Part shown: piece after piece, positions 54,547-63,333 of the stretch | How positions within the stretch are numbered: position 1 is the stretch's first letter | Layout: each line of letters begins with the position of its first letter | NCBI GenBank assembly: GCA_964623055.1 | Contig: CAZURK010000002.1 | Coordinates: 62,001-126,000, forward strand | DNA length: 64,000 nt | Source of the DNA: JADHUC01 sp964623055 | GTDB lineage: Bacteria > Planctomycetota > Planctomycetia > Pirellulales > Pirellulaceae | Direction: 5' to 3' | The notes under the pieces: model-generated | What the model was told of the DNA's origin: nothing | Seen by the model: the letters and a program-made list of their open reading frames with translations, nothing else | The model's database searches: none | Program-made: the position numbers and the translations under genes

Positions 54547-55641
54547 ATGCCAGCAAAGAAACGTGCGCCAGAGCGAAAGTATGCGTTTTCGCCGGATTAT
54601 GCCGTCGCGCCGGGGGCAACACTGGCGGAAACACTCGGCGCCAAAGGAATGACCCAATCCGATCTCTCCTTGCGTACTGGGCTAACAGAGAAGACCATCA
54701 GTCAGATCATAAACGGCGCAGCGCCAATTTCGTATGACACGGCTCTGAAGCTGGAGGCGACGCTGGGCGTTCCTGCTCGCGTTTGGAACAACCTGGAACG
54801 CAACTACCAAGAGGCAAACGCAGAGATTGATCGGGCTAGGACACTTGAGGCGTCGTTGGAATGGCTTAAGACGATCTCTGTGAAGACGCTGACTTCACGG
54901 AGACTCATCTCCCCAACCAGGGATAAAGTCGAACTTCTTCAGAATGTTCTTCATTTCTTCGGAGTCTCGGACGTTGACGCATGGCACCGGGTTTGGACTG
55001 CGTCCGGAGCCGCATTTCGCCGCAGTCGAACACGAGATCTGAAGCTCGGGCTTGCGGCAACATGGATTCGAATGGGGGAACTGGCAGGGGAATCCATCGA
55101 CTGCAGGGCGTACGACGCCAACCGTTTCCGGCGGGCCTTGACGAGGATTCGCGGTCTGTCGATTCAGCCCCCCGGAATCTGGCAGGAAGAAATGGTAGCG
55201 GAGTGTGCCGCTGCGGGCGTTGCTGTAGCGTTCATTCCAGCAATCCCCGGCGCGGGCGTCAGCGGCGTCACCAAGTGGATGTCCAAGGACAAAGCCTTGA
55301 TTCAATTGAGTAACCTCTACAAGAACGACGGAGCGTTCTGGTTCACGTTCTTCCACGAGGCCGGACACGTCCTGCTTCATGGAAAGAAAGACATTTTTCT
55401 GGAAGGTAAAGAGCCGAGCGAGGATCAGAAGGAACGCGAAGCAGACCAATTCGCCCGGAATTCTTTGGTTCCACGAGACCGCGCTCGTGAATTGCAGCAC
55501 CTGCGGGGCGCCGAAGCGATCAAGTCGTTTGCCAAGTCAATTGGCGTAGCGGACGGCATCGTCGTTGGCCGCTTGCAGCACGACGGGCTCGTCTATCAGT
55601 CAGCATACAATTCCCTCAAGAGAAACGTGGAGTGGGACTGA
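54547..55641 (+). CDS. HTH (XRE/HigA-like) fused to ImmA/IrrE-family M78 metallopeptidase
   Basis: 364 residues from ATG 54547 (AAGGA upstream). The N-terminal HTH at about 23-88 has the HigA look: GATLAETLGAKGMTQSDLSLRTGLTEKTISQIINGAAPIS. A linker with several basic helices follows. The C-terminal ImmA/IrrE-like domain shows HEAGH (270-274) with FHEAGHVLLHGKKDIF and the downstream KEREADQFARNSLVP (third zinc ligand region). It probably represses the module via the operator at 54147 and neutralises the toxin. A peptidase able to cut a regulator, as ImmA and IrrE do, is an extra control layer that I infer from the family. Confidence 0.88.
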   Translation: MPAKKRAPERKYAFSPDYAVAPGATLAETLGAKGMTQSDLSLRTGLTEKTISQIINGAAPISYDTALKLEATLGVPARVWNNLERNYQEANAEIDRARTLEASLEWLKTISVKTLTSRRLISPTRDKVELLQNVLHFFGVSDVDAWHRVWTASGAAFRRSRTRDLKLGLAATWIRMGELAGESIDCRAYDANRFRRALTRIRGLSIQPPGIWQEEMVAECAAAGVAVAFIPAIPGAGVSGVTKWMSKDKALIQLSNLYKNDGAFWFTFFHEAGHVLLHGKKDIFLEGKEPSEDQKEREADQFARNSLVPRDRARELQHLRGAEAIKSFAKSIGVADGIVVGRLQHDGLVYQSAYNSLKRNVEWD

Positions 55642-55697
55642 CTGCCCCAGAGTTGAGCTTCCCGGCATTTCAACGCCTAAGCGTGAAAGGAGTCACG

Positions 55698-56216
55698 ATG
55701 AGCACAGCGACTCATCCACAGACCAGTTTCGTCGAGGAGATTCTCCAAGGCATTGAGGTGCACGAGTTTCTCGACATCGACCAGCTCACACAACACATCT
55801 TGGACTCTTGGCATATTCCACGTGCATACCGCGAGGATGCGTTGCGTGTCCGATTGAAGAATGATCTACGAAAGCACCTCAAGCGCAAGAAAGACTCAAA
55901 TGGTATGCCTTTGTGGCACAGCGTCACCGTAGAAGACCCTGATACGAATGAGCGCATCGTCCGTTACAAACAACTGACGCTGTTCAATCGGGATGACTTC
56001 GTTCGCGTCTGGAACTACTGGAATCGAATCGAGAAGAAGGCCGGGTGGATGAAGAGAGAATTGGAGAAACGATACACAAAGAGATTCGAAGGGAAAGAAC
56101 TCACCCAACACTGGCTTTTTGACAAACACGAGGACCAAGAGCCGGTAGTCCTAAGACCATCGGAGATTGTGCTTCCCCCGGATACCAAGAAGCTGCGCAG
56201 TAAGAAGCCGCGTTGA
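55698..56216 (+). CDS. Third gene of the toxin module, unknown basic protein
   Basis: 172 residues from ATG 55698 with a strong AAAGGAG, 56 bp after the HTH-peptidase stop. It is highly charged with no signal peptide or transmembrane helix. The N-terminal part is acidic and helical (SFVEEILQGIEVHEFLDI), and the rest is basic (YREDALRVRLKNDLRKHLKR, WMKRELEKRYTKRFEGKELT). It ends in KKLRSKKPR. No known domain was recognised. Gene order and spacing suggest co-transcription with the toxin and HTH-ImmA genes. It could be a nucleic-acid-binding accessory or a target of the peptidase. Confidence 0.7.
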   Translation: MSTATHPQTSFVEEILQGIEVHEFLDIDQLTQHILDSWHIPRAYREDALRVRLKNDLRKHLKRKKDSNGMPLWHSVTVEDPDTNERIVRYKQLTLFNRDDFVRVWNYWNRIEKKAGWMKRELEKRYTKRFEGKELTQHWLFDKHEDQEPVVLRPSEIVLPPDTKKLRSKKPR

Positions 56217-56421
56217 GCTGCAACTCGGACAGCGTCGAAGCGCCGAAAGGGGAGGCGTCCCGGCGTGCCTACGTCATCGTTTGCGAGGCGCAGGATTCCA
56301 TGACTGGTTACTAGCGCTCTCGATTGGCGCTGCGCAGGCGCCGCGGACCTCATCTGTTGCGAAGCTGATGAGGTCTCTCTCAGCGATTCGGTGAATCGGC
56401 CAGTGTCCTACCAGCAGGACG

Positions 56422-58824
56422 TCACTTGACTGATAGCGTCTCCACGTCACCCTCATCCGGATTGCAGCGGATGCTCAATAGCGGAGCAACGCCTGCCCTT
56501 TCGGTCGAGAGGTCGATCTCGACTACCGTCTCCGCCTCGGCACTTCTCGTTTGAACGCGGACGATGCCGGTGTCGTTGACCTGGACATCGCAGTCGGGTC
56601 GCTTTGCGGTTGTGCCCACGTTCATCACCGCAGCAATTCGACGCGCGGCTGCGCGTTCTCGTGTGGCGGCCGTGAAGTGCCAGAGCTTGCTCGGTTCCCT
56701 TCTTTTCGCGGTGGGGAATCCGGTCTTGGGATCCAGGGGCCACTCGTTCGTCTGCGAGAACGTGAACCCGCCGGGCGTGATCAAATGAACGTCCATCTGG
56801 GCATCGGCACGCTGCGAAACTAGTGTCTGGTCACTCTCGTTCAGAAGGAGTTTCTCTGAAGCGTGCAACAGCCATTGGAACTCGGCTGGCTTCGGGGATT
56901 CCAGATCGTCCACGATGCAAACCAGCGATGGGCGAATCAGCACGACGTGCCGTCGAAAGCGCGTGAGGCGGTCGCCGTAGGCCGCGTTGGCATCGCCGCA
57001 AACACAGCCGATGTGGGGCTTCGACTCGAAGGCGACGATGTGGCCGTTGGCGCGGGCGTTGCGATTGATTTGCCCCTTGCCGTCCACCAGGATCCCGTTC
57101 TGGGCCATCGTCTGTTGCGTATATCGCGTGTGAAATGGAGTGCCGTGCTGCGGGTAGCGTGTGCCGCCGGGCCGAGCCAGGGCGTGGCCGCCTTTGAGAA
57201 TCGAAAAGCTGTTCTGGTCGGCGTAGCTGTGGCTGACGCCGCCGAAAGGCGAAGACTTGAACGCCACGAACAGATCCTCGTCTGGATTGGCCAAGTCGCT
57301 ATGCAGCGCCGCCCAACCGACGCCGCGGAAGACCGCGTCCGGAGTCAGATCAACAGGGGCGTTCGGGTTGACAGTTTGCGGAAGGATCAAGCCGGTCATT
57401 GGCGAGAGCGAAGGCTTGCCGCCGGTGGACGTTCGCAGAAGGTCGACCCACCAGCGGAGGGCGCGATCTCCGGTGCGCTCGGCGTGGAACTGAATCAGGC
57501 CGCGGAGCGACCCGGATCGGTCCATGGCACTGCCGTTGTAGGAATCGCCAAATCCCACGATCTCGCCAGCGGGCGACACGTTGTAGAAGAAGAAATACGG
57601 CAACTTCCCATAGAACGATCGCTGCCAGACATCGAAACCAGTCGCCACGCGCAGTGACTCAAGCGGGGTGATGAACATTGTGTTGTACGCCATGCCGTAG
57701 GGAATCCCCTCGGCCCAGCCGCCGTCCCGCCCGGCCCAGTGAGGAAACACCGTGAGAATCGCCTTCAGCCCGTGGTCCATCCACACAGCCGCCCTAGGGT
57801 GCTCGGCCAGTGCGATGGCATGTTCCAACAGATAACCGGGCAATCGGCCATCGTGGCTGGATTCGGGCCGCGCGAGAAAGTCTCGGCGCTCCAGCCGGCG
57901 GAGCATCTGATCGGCTCGTGCAGCAAGCATGGCCTCAGCCTTAGCACGCTCGTCGGCATCCAATAGTTCGTAAATCCAGTCGTAAGTCAACGCTTCCGAT
58001 TTGGCCAAGCCCAGGCCAACTTCGTCGCCATGAGGCGCCATTACCGACGAGATACCCTCCGGGTCCCATTCGGCCGCGCTCAACAGCAACGCCTTGGCAG
58101 CCTCACCGTACTTCTTCTCGCCGGTCATCGCGTACATCAACGCCGTGTGCTGCATGGCACCCAGATGATGGCGCCGCATGTCGGCAAAACTGGCCACATA
58201 CGCGAGACGCCGCTTGGCCCGGTCCGTGATCTCGTCGTAATCCGGTTCCGGGGGCGGCTTCAACCGCAACCCGCGATCGGCCGCTCGCCGCAAGCTTTCG
58301 AAGGCTTCGCGGCGAGTCGTCTTGAGCGTCTCGCGGATTTCGTTCAATCGGTCCTTGGGATACAGCAACCGTGGATGCTCGCGCGGAACGCGAGCAAGCA
58401 ATTCCTCTGCCGACACCCAGGGTTGCGAGATTGCACCTTCGTCAATCTCAAAACGCTTGGCCTCGGTTATGTCCAGCACCGATCCATCAGCACCAAGGGC
58501 CTCGACCGTCCAAGAGTATTTGCCGGCAGGCAAAGCCTTCACGGGCACACACACCGGGTCCTGCAATTCAGGTGAGCGATATGCTGCGGCTCCGGTGTCG
58601 TCGAACACATTTAATCGGTAGCTCACCTTGCCGGCCCGCGCGGCTCGCCACCACGAGAAGCCCGGCGGCGACACCTCAAACACTTCGCCATTTTCCGGCC
58701 GCGAGAAACTGCCGCCCGCCGGTCGCGATCGAGGAAACGCAGCGGTTTGCTCGGCTGCTTCGGTAGCTGACGAGAACAGGAGACTTGAAATCAACCCAAT
58801 CGTAAGCAATAGGCGAGTGGTCAT
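56422..58824 (-). CDS. Secreted heparinase II/III-like polysaccharide lyase with DUF4962 domain
   Basis: 800 residues with signal peptide (LLLTIGLISSLLFSSATEA). It has an N-terminal beta-sandwich, DUF4962 (HPRLLYPKDRLNEIRETLKT), and a long alpha-toroid (ALLLSAAEWDPEGIS, HGDEVGLGLAKSEALTYDWIYELL, DGGWAEGIPYGMAYNTMF). The heparinase II/III domain follows with the catalytic region SSPFGGVSHSYADQNSFSI (His) and later strands (VVLIRPSLVCIVDDLE). It predicts beta-elimination of uronic-acid glycans (alginate, heparin or ulvan type). The stop is 205 bp from the convergent toxin module end. No operon partner on this strand. Confidence 0.85.
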   Translation of the reverse strand: MTTRLLLTIGLISSLLFSSATEAAEQTAAFPRSRPAGGSFSRPENGEVFEVSPPGFSWWRAARAGKVSYRLNVFDDTGAAAYRSPELQDPVCVPVKALPAGKYSWTVEALGADGSVLDITEAKRFEIDEGAISQPWVSAEELLARVPREHPRLLYPKDRLNEIRETLKTTRREAFESLRRAADRGLRLKPPPEPDYDEITDRAKRRLAYVASFADMRRHHLGAMQHTALMYAMTGEKKYGEAAKALLLSAAEWDPEGISSVMAPHGDEVGLGLAKSEALTYDWIYELLDADERAKAEAMLAARADQMLRRLERRDFLARPESSHDGRLPGYLLEHAIALAEHPRAAVWMDHGLKAILTVFPHWAGRDGGWAEGIPYGMAYNTMFITPLESLRVATGFDVWQRSFYGKLPYFFFYNVSPAGEIVGFGDSYNGSAMDRSGSLRGLIQFHAERTGDRALRWWVDLLRTSTGGKPSLSPMTGLILPQTVNPNAPVDLTPDAVFRGVGWAALHSDLANPDEDLFVAFKSSPFGGVSHSYADQNSFSILKGGHALARPGGTRYPQHGTPFHTRYTQQTMAQNGILVDGKGQINRNARANGHIVAFESKPHIGCVCGDANAAYGDRLTRFRRHVVLIRPSLVCIVDDLESPKPAEFQWLLHASEKLLLNESDQTLVSQRADAQMDVHLITPGGFTFSQTNEWPLDPKTGFPTAKRREPSKLWHFTAATRERAAARRIAAVMNVGTTAKRPDCDVQVNDTGIVRVQTRSAEAETVVEIDLSTERAGVAPLLSIRCNPDEGDVETLSVK

Positions 58825-58951
58825 GCTTTCGACCCATATTCGGCAGGAGGATGATGGCGAGTCACAGTAGGCGGCCCAATATACTCTTCATAAACGCCAC
58901 GTACAATCTTCCGCGGCGAGGCTCCGGCTCTCGGCCCGTCCTCTAGCCATC

Positions 58952-59101
58952 TTGTTTGAAATACATTTCAATGGTTGCGTCATCGAATTGGAAACAACGA
59001 TCGACGAAGGGGCGTCCGCAGAATCTGTCTTGAACGGGATCACGACGCTCGGCGACAAGGCCACAACGGTACGAATTACACTCAAGAGACACGAAAGGTA
59101 A
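58952..59101 (+). CDS. Possible small protein with TTG start upstream of the nitrobindin-like gene
   Basis: A 49-codon frame, TTG 58952 to TAA 59099-59101, ends 3 bp before the next ATG (59105). Its translation has alternating polar and hydrophobic residues, like a real small domain: FEIHFNGCVIELETTIDEG and ATTVRITLKRHE. There is no ATG in the frame and no Shine-Dalgarno, so it may be a remnant or use a start I cannot see. The 280-bp gap 58825-59104 holds nothing else recognisable. Confidence 0.3.
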   Translation: MFEIHFNGCVIELETTIDEGASAESVLNGITTLGDKATTVRITLKRHER

Positions 59102-59104
59102 GAC

Positions 59105-59671
59105 ATGAGCGAAGGCACAGAAATCGACTTTGGCCCGTTGGCTGGGTTGATTGGAACCTGGAAGGGAGACAAAGGGCAAGATGTCTCACCCGAACCGGAT
59201 GGTTCCGAGGAGAATCCCTACTATGAAACGTTGACTTTCGAGCCTGTCGGCGACGTAACCAATGCGGAACGTCAGACGCTTGTCGTGGTTCGCTACATGC
59301 AAACTGTATACCGAAAGTCGAATGACGAGGCGTTTCACAACGAAGTGGGCTACTGGATATGGGATGCGGAGACGGAGACGGTTATGCATTCCTTGGCCGT
59401 TCCACGCGCCGTGTGTGTACTGGCCGGCGGCAAGGCCGCCAAACCCAATTCTCCCGACGAACCGGTCACCCTGGAAGTCGCGGCTCGTCTCGACGATCCG
59501 GATTGGGGCATCATTCAATCGCCTTTCATGCGAGACAATGCTCGCACCGTCGAGTTTCGTCACAAGATACAGGTCGATGGCGACAAACTCTCCTACGCGG
59601 AGACGACGGTTGTGGAGATCTATGGCAAGACGTTTGACCATACCGATGAGAATGAACTGACGCGGTGCTGA
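59105..59671 (+). CDS. Nitrobindin-like (THAP4/FABP-like) heme-binding beta-barrel protein
   Basis: 188 residues from ATG 59105 (AAAGG upstream). It has the family hallmark GxWxGxG-like start (LAGLIGTWKGDKGQD), FHNEVGYWIWDAETETVMHSL and long antiparallel strands, as in nitrobindin/DUF1794 proteins. Members bind ferric heme and interact with NO or isomerise peroxynitrite. The axial His is not obvious by eye in the C-terminal half. Cytoplasmic, no signal peptide. It sits just before the Gfo/Idh/MocA gene (54 bp) but need not be functionally linked. Confidence 0.82.
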   Translation: MSEGTEIDFGPLAGLIGTWKGDKGQDVSPEPDGSEENPYYETLTFEPVGDVTNAERQTLVVVRYMQTVYRKSNDEAFHNEVGYWIWDAETETVMHSLAVPRAVCVLAGGKAAKPNSPDEPVTLEVAARLDDPDWGIIQSPFMRDNARTVEFRHKIQVDGDKLSYAETTVVEIYGKTFDHTDENELTRC

Positions 59672-59724
59672 ATTCTGCGTCTACAGGTTCCACAAACGCG
59701 ACCACATGACAGGAGCGGATCACC

Positions 59725-61086
59725 ATGGCCAACAACAGTCGTTCTGCGAAGCCCCACCCGAGTCGCCGAGGCTTCCTGAAAACAACAACAGCCGTTGCGT
59801 TGCCTTGGATCGTTCCATCGTCCGTCTTTGGCGCTGGGGCCCCAAGCAACCGGATCAACGTCGCCTGTATCGGAACGGGCAATCAAGGGGCCGGAATCTT
59901 GCGCCGATTCATCCAGAACGACGACGTACAGATCGTCGCCGTCTGCGACGTCAACACGGCCAGCCATGGATATCGCGACGAGGACCAGTACCTGGGACGC
60001 GAACCGGCCCGCAAAATCGTGGACGAGTACTACGGCGAGAAGTCCGGAATAGCTGCTTACAAGGGCTGTCGGACGTACGTCGACTTCCAAGAGGTACTGG
60101 CCTGTGATGATGTGGATGCCGTGACCGTGGTGGTGCCCGATCAATGGCACGCGATTATGACGATCCGCGCGGCGGAAGCCGGCAAGGACATCTATTGCGA
60201 AAAACCTCTGTCGTTGACAATCGGCCAGGGGCGGGCGATGGTCGATGCCGTTACAAAGCACAAGCGTGTCCTTCAAACCGGCAGCATGGAACGTAGTAAT
60301 CCGCTGAATCGCTACGTCTGCAAACTGGTCCGGGACGGCAAGATCGGGCAGGTCAAACGTGTGGTGACGAACGTTGGGTACAACAACAAAGTCGGCCCCG
60401 GTCCCGGATGGAAGCCAATGCCTGTGCCCGAAGGCTTCGACTACGAGCGTTGGCTGGGGCCCGCTCCCAAGGTGCCCTACCACAAGGACCGCTGTCTCTA
60501 TCGCTTCCGTTTCCACTACGACTACTCCGGCGGCCAAGTGACGAACTTCGGCGCGCATTCGAACGATTTGGCCCAATGGGGACTCGGCATGGACGACAGT
60601 GGGCCGGTCGAGATCGAATACATCAGCGCCGAATGGCTCCCCGAGGGAAGTCTGTTCAACACGGCACTGGAAACCGAGTTCCTATGCCGTTACGAAAACG
60701 GCGTCGAGCTGATCTGCAAGACCAACAAGCGGCCGGTGGGTGTGCGGTTCGAGGGAACCGAGGGTATGATCGAGACGTCCGCTTACTCGTGGAAGGCTCG
60801 CAGCGAACCCGAATCCTTGATCACGTCCGAGTTCCCGTCGGGCAGCATCCGCTTCGATGCCACATCGGCCCACGTGCGCAACTTCCTGGATTGCGTCAAG
60901 AGCCGAGAGGAGCCGGTTGCTCCTGTGGAAGTGGGCCATCGCTCGGCCAGCGTCTGCCATCTGGGTAACGTGGCCATTCGGCTGGGGCGAAACGTCAAAT
61001 GGGACCCCAAACAGGAACGCTTCCCAGGCGACGACGAAGCCAACGAAATGCTTCTGCGGCCGATGCGTGCGCCATGGACGTTGTAG
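59725..61086 (+). CDS. TAT-exported Gfo/Idh/MocA-family oxidoreductase
   Basis: 453 residues. Twin-arginine signal SRRGFLKTTTAVALPWIV. NAD-binding Rossmann fold INVACIGTGNQGAGILRRF and AVCDVN, then VVPDQWHAIMTIRAAEAGKDIYCEKPLS with the invariant EKP. C-terminal domain QVTNFGAHSNDLAQWGLGM and EGTEGMIETSAYSW. It predicts oxidation or reduction of a sugar or inositol-type substrate outside the cytoplasm. Many copies of such proteins are typical of planctomycetes. The following gene encodes a GH-like protein on the same strand. Confidence 0.92.
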   Translation: MANNSRSAKPHPSRRGFLKTTTAVALPWIVPSSVFGAGAPSNRINVACIGTGNQGAGILRRFIQNDDVQIVAVCDVNTASHGYRDEDQYLGREPARKIVDEYYGEKSGIAAYKGCRTYVDFQEVLACDDVDAVTVVVPDQWHAIMTIRAAEAGKDIYCEKPLSLTIGQGRAMVDAVTKHKRVLQTGSMERSNPLNRYVCKLVRDGKIGQVKRVVTNVGYNNKVGPGPGWKPMPVPEGFDYERWLGPAPKVPYHKDRCLYRFRFHYDYSGGQVTNFGAHSNDLAQWGLGMDDSGPVEIEYISAEWLPEGSLFNTALETEFLCRYENGVELICKTNKRPVGVRFEGTEGMIETSAYSWKARSEPESLITSEFPSGSIRFDATSAHVRNFLDCVKSREEPVAPVEVGHRSASVCHLGNVAIRLGRNVKWDPKQERFPGDDEANEMLLRPMRAPWTL

Positions 61087-61185
61087 GTCTTCGCGATGCA
61101 ACCACTTCGTGCGAGGTAGCATCTTCCATCGCGAAAGCCACGCCCCAAACCGCCCTTTCCTCGGCAAGACCACGAGGTATCTTCA

Positions 61186-63312
61186 ATGAAGCTTCATCCG
61201 ACGAGAGCGGAAGGGACTATGCGGTCGGCGCCTAGATACGTCCGTAGCCGGACTCGCAAGAGTTCGGGACCAGAAGTCTTGCGACTCCTGCTACCGGACA
61301 GGGCAGACCGGCAGCGCAATACTCCCGTCTGGGTATTGTTGCTCTTGCTCGCATCTTCTGCTGCCGGTGCCGAGACAGATAAGGGACCTCCTTTCCCGCG
61401 AATCGCCAACGTGTACGGAGCCGCATTGACCGCGGATGGTGGGAGATTCCACGGCGAAACGTGTGCGCTGGAAGAAGTCGCAGAATACGACTTGTTGATC
61501 GGTGTCGGTCGGCCGCGAGGCGGAGCGGATGGCGACGAAGTGTTTCGGCAGCAACTGAAGAAACTCAAGGAGATCAATCCCCATTTGATCGCCCTGCATT
61601 TTGCGTGCAGTGCACCTTACACGCACATCGCTCCACCAGATGAAGCCCTTGCCGCGCGACAGCCCGGTCAGATCGTGCCCTGGCTTCTGCAGACCGACGG
61701 GAAACCGATCGCAGGATGGCCCGGCACCTACATGCTGAACATGGCGGCTCCGAACGTCGTCGAATGGCTCGCGCACCAGACGGTGCCAGCGGTAAAGGAG
61801 ATCGGCTACGACGGCGTCTTCATTGACTGCATGGGGCCGCACTTCGACACTTGGGCCTGTGAGATCGCCACAGGAAAACCGTACACGGTCGATTCCGATG
61901 CAGATGGCAAAGACGACGATCGCGACAAGCTGGCGGAAGCCTGGACGAAGGCGAAAACCGCATTGGCCCGCCGCACCCGTGAATTGATAGGCCCCGAAGC
62001 GATCTTCACCGCCAACCAGGCCGGACCGAGTACGTATGACCAACTGAACGGAATCTACCTGGAGGACTACGTCGACGCGATTCTCGACCGAGGCATGTCT
62101 TGGGAGAAAGTCCTCGAAAAGTATCTTCACTGGACCAAGACGCCACAGCGTCCCAATCTGACCGTGCTTGGGTGTGGCAGTGGCGTGGAACCGCCCTTCC
62201 AGCCGTTCAAGCTTTCATCCGAGGAGCGAACCGAGTTTCTCAAACGAGGCAAGTCGCTCCACGGGCGGATGCGTTTCGGCTTAGCCACGACTTTGATGGG
62301 CGATGGTTACTACAGCTTTGATCTGCATACCCGCTGGCGAGGACAGTACTGGTGGTATCCCGAATTCGATGCGCCGCTTGGCTATCCGACGGGGCCGTGT
62401 GAGAGAAACAAGGACGGCACATGGCAGCGGCAGTTCGATGGCGGACTGGTTGTAGTGAATCCGACGCATTGGGATGCGTCCGTGGAATTCGATCAGTTGC
62501 ACCGCGACGTCAGCAGCGGCCAAGTGGATCGAAGTTTTATCGTTCCTCTCCTCGACGGCCGACTCTACTTGCCCAGCGAAGGGCCGAGCCAGTCGGGCAC
62601 GCTGCCACCATCCGAGCCGCAACTCACTGCAATGGGGCCGGCGGGCGTCGTCCAGCGGGATGGAAATCTGGTCCACCGCGACGGTCACGGCATGGCGATC
62701 CTGATCGGCCAGTCAGGTGCGATCGAAAGTCTCTGCTGTGATGGTCAGGAGGTGATCGAGTCCATCGTTCCGAGGATCGTAACCGATGACAGATGGCGAA
62801 ACTTCGACACCCAGGATCTGCGACATCAAGTCGGGCCTGACGGCGCTCTCAAGTTGACTGGCAAGCGTACTTTCGAGAAGCAGATCCTTGAATTCACACA
62901 GACATTCCGCCTGACGGATGACTGCCTGAAGTGCGAAAATCACTGGCGCGCAATAACACCACTGCAATTGAGAGCCTTTCGGCAGAGCGTGCGATTCTCG
63001 CCTCGCAGCTTTGCCGGAACCAAGTTACGCACAGGCGACAACGAAGTGCTGCTACCGAAGGAAGTGCCGGAAGACCCTAACTTGGCAAACAGAATCACCG
63101 CGGCGACCTTGCCCATCGGGGACAATAAGTCACTCACAATGCGTCTGCCGCAGGACGCGCATCTGATCGACGATCGGCATTACAATGGTTCAAGTTACCT
63201 TTTGGCCTTCTACCCGATCGCCGGTGAAATCGAAGAGGGAAGGGAGTGGTCTTACTCGATCGAGATCGTCCTCGATCATGCAGAATCGACACAGCCAACG
63301 GACAACCGGTGA
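61186..63312 (+). CDS. Secreted putative glycoside hydrolase (TIM-barrel, GHL15-like)
   Basis: 708 residues. Start at ATG 61186 (GAGGT upstream) or ATG 61219 (AAGGG immediately upstream). The signal peptide core TPVWVLLLLLASSAAGAE is preceded by an unusual basic stretch (residues about 20-37) encoded by an inverted repeat. The TIM-barrel-like part (LIALHFACSAPY, VKEIGYDGVFIDCMGPHFD, FTANQAGPSTYDQLNGIYLEDY) resembles hypothetical glycosyl hydrolase family 15 of secreted barrel proteins. A C-terminal beta domain follows (GPAGVVQRDGNLVHRDG, FTQTFRLTDDCLKCEN). The putative catalytic residues (Asp in FIDCM, Glu in YLEDY) are guesses. It is convergent with the last gene. Confidence 0.72.
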   Translation: MKLHPTRAEGTMRSAPRYVRSRTRKSSGPEVLRLLLPDRADRQRNTPVWVLLLLLASSAAGAETDKGPPFPRIANVYGAALTADGGRFHGETCALEEVAEYDLLIGVGRPRGGADGDEVFRQQLKKLKEINPHLIALHFACSAPYTHIAPPDEALAARQPGQIVPWLLQTDGKPIAGWPGTYMLNMAAPNVVEWLAHQTVPAVKEIGYDGVFIDCMGPHFDTWACEIATGKPYTVDSDADGKDDDRDKLAEAWTKAKTALARRTRELIGPEAIFTANQAGPSTYDQLNGIYLEDYVDAILDRGMSWEKVLEKYLHWTKTPQRPNLTVLGCGSGVEPPFQPFKLSSEERTEFLKRGKSLHGRMRFGLATTLMGDGYYSFDLHTRWRGQYWWYPEFDAPLGYPTGPCERNKDGTWQRQFDGGLVVVNPTHWDASVEFDQLHRDVSSGQVDRSFIVPLLDGRLYLPSEGPSQSGTLPPSEPQLTAMGPAGVVQRDGNLVHRDGHGMAILIGQSGAIESLCCDGQEVIESIVPRIVTDDRWRNFDTQDLRHQVGPDGALKLTGKRTFEKQILEFTQTFRLTDDCLKCENHWRAITPLQLRAFRQSVRFSPRSFAGTKLRTGDNEVLLPKEVPEDPNLANRITAATLPIGDNKSLTMRLPQDAHLIDDRHYNGSSYLLAFYPIAGEIEEGREWSYSIEIVLDHAESTQPTDNR
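61244..61294. repeat. Inverted repeat in the signal-peptide N-region of a GH-like gene
   Basis: Arms 61244-61263 (GTAGCCGGACTCGCAAGAGT) and 61275-61294 match at 17 of 20 positions as reverse complements. The repeat is in frame and encodes SRTRKSSGPEVLRLLLPD-type sequence before the hydrophobic core. Confidence 0.85.
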
Positions 63313-63333
63313 AGCGACACGTCGTGACGTTGA

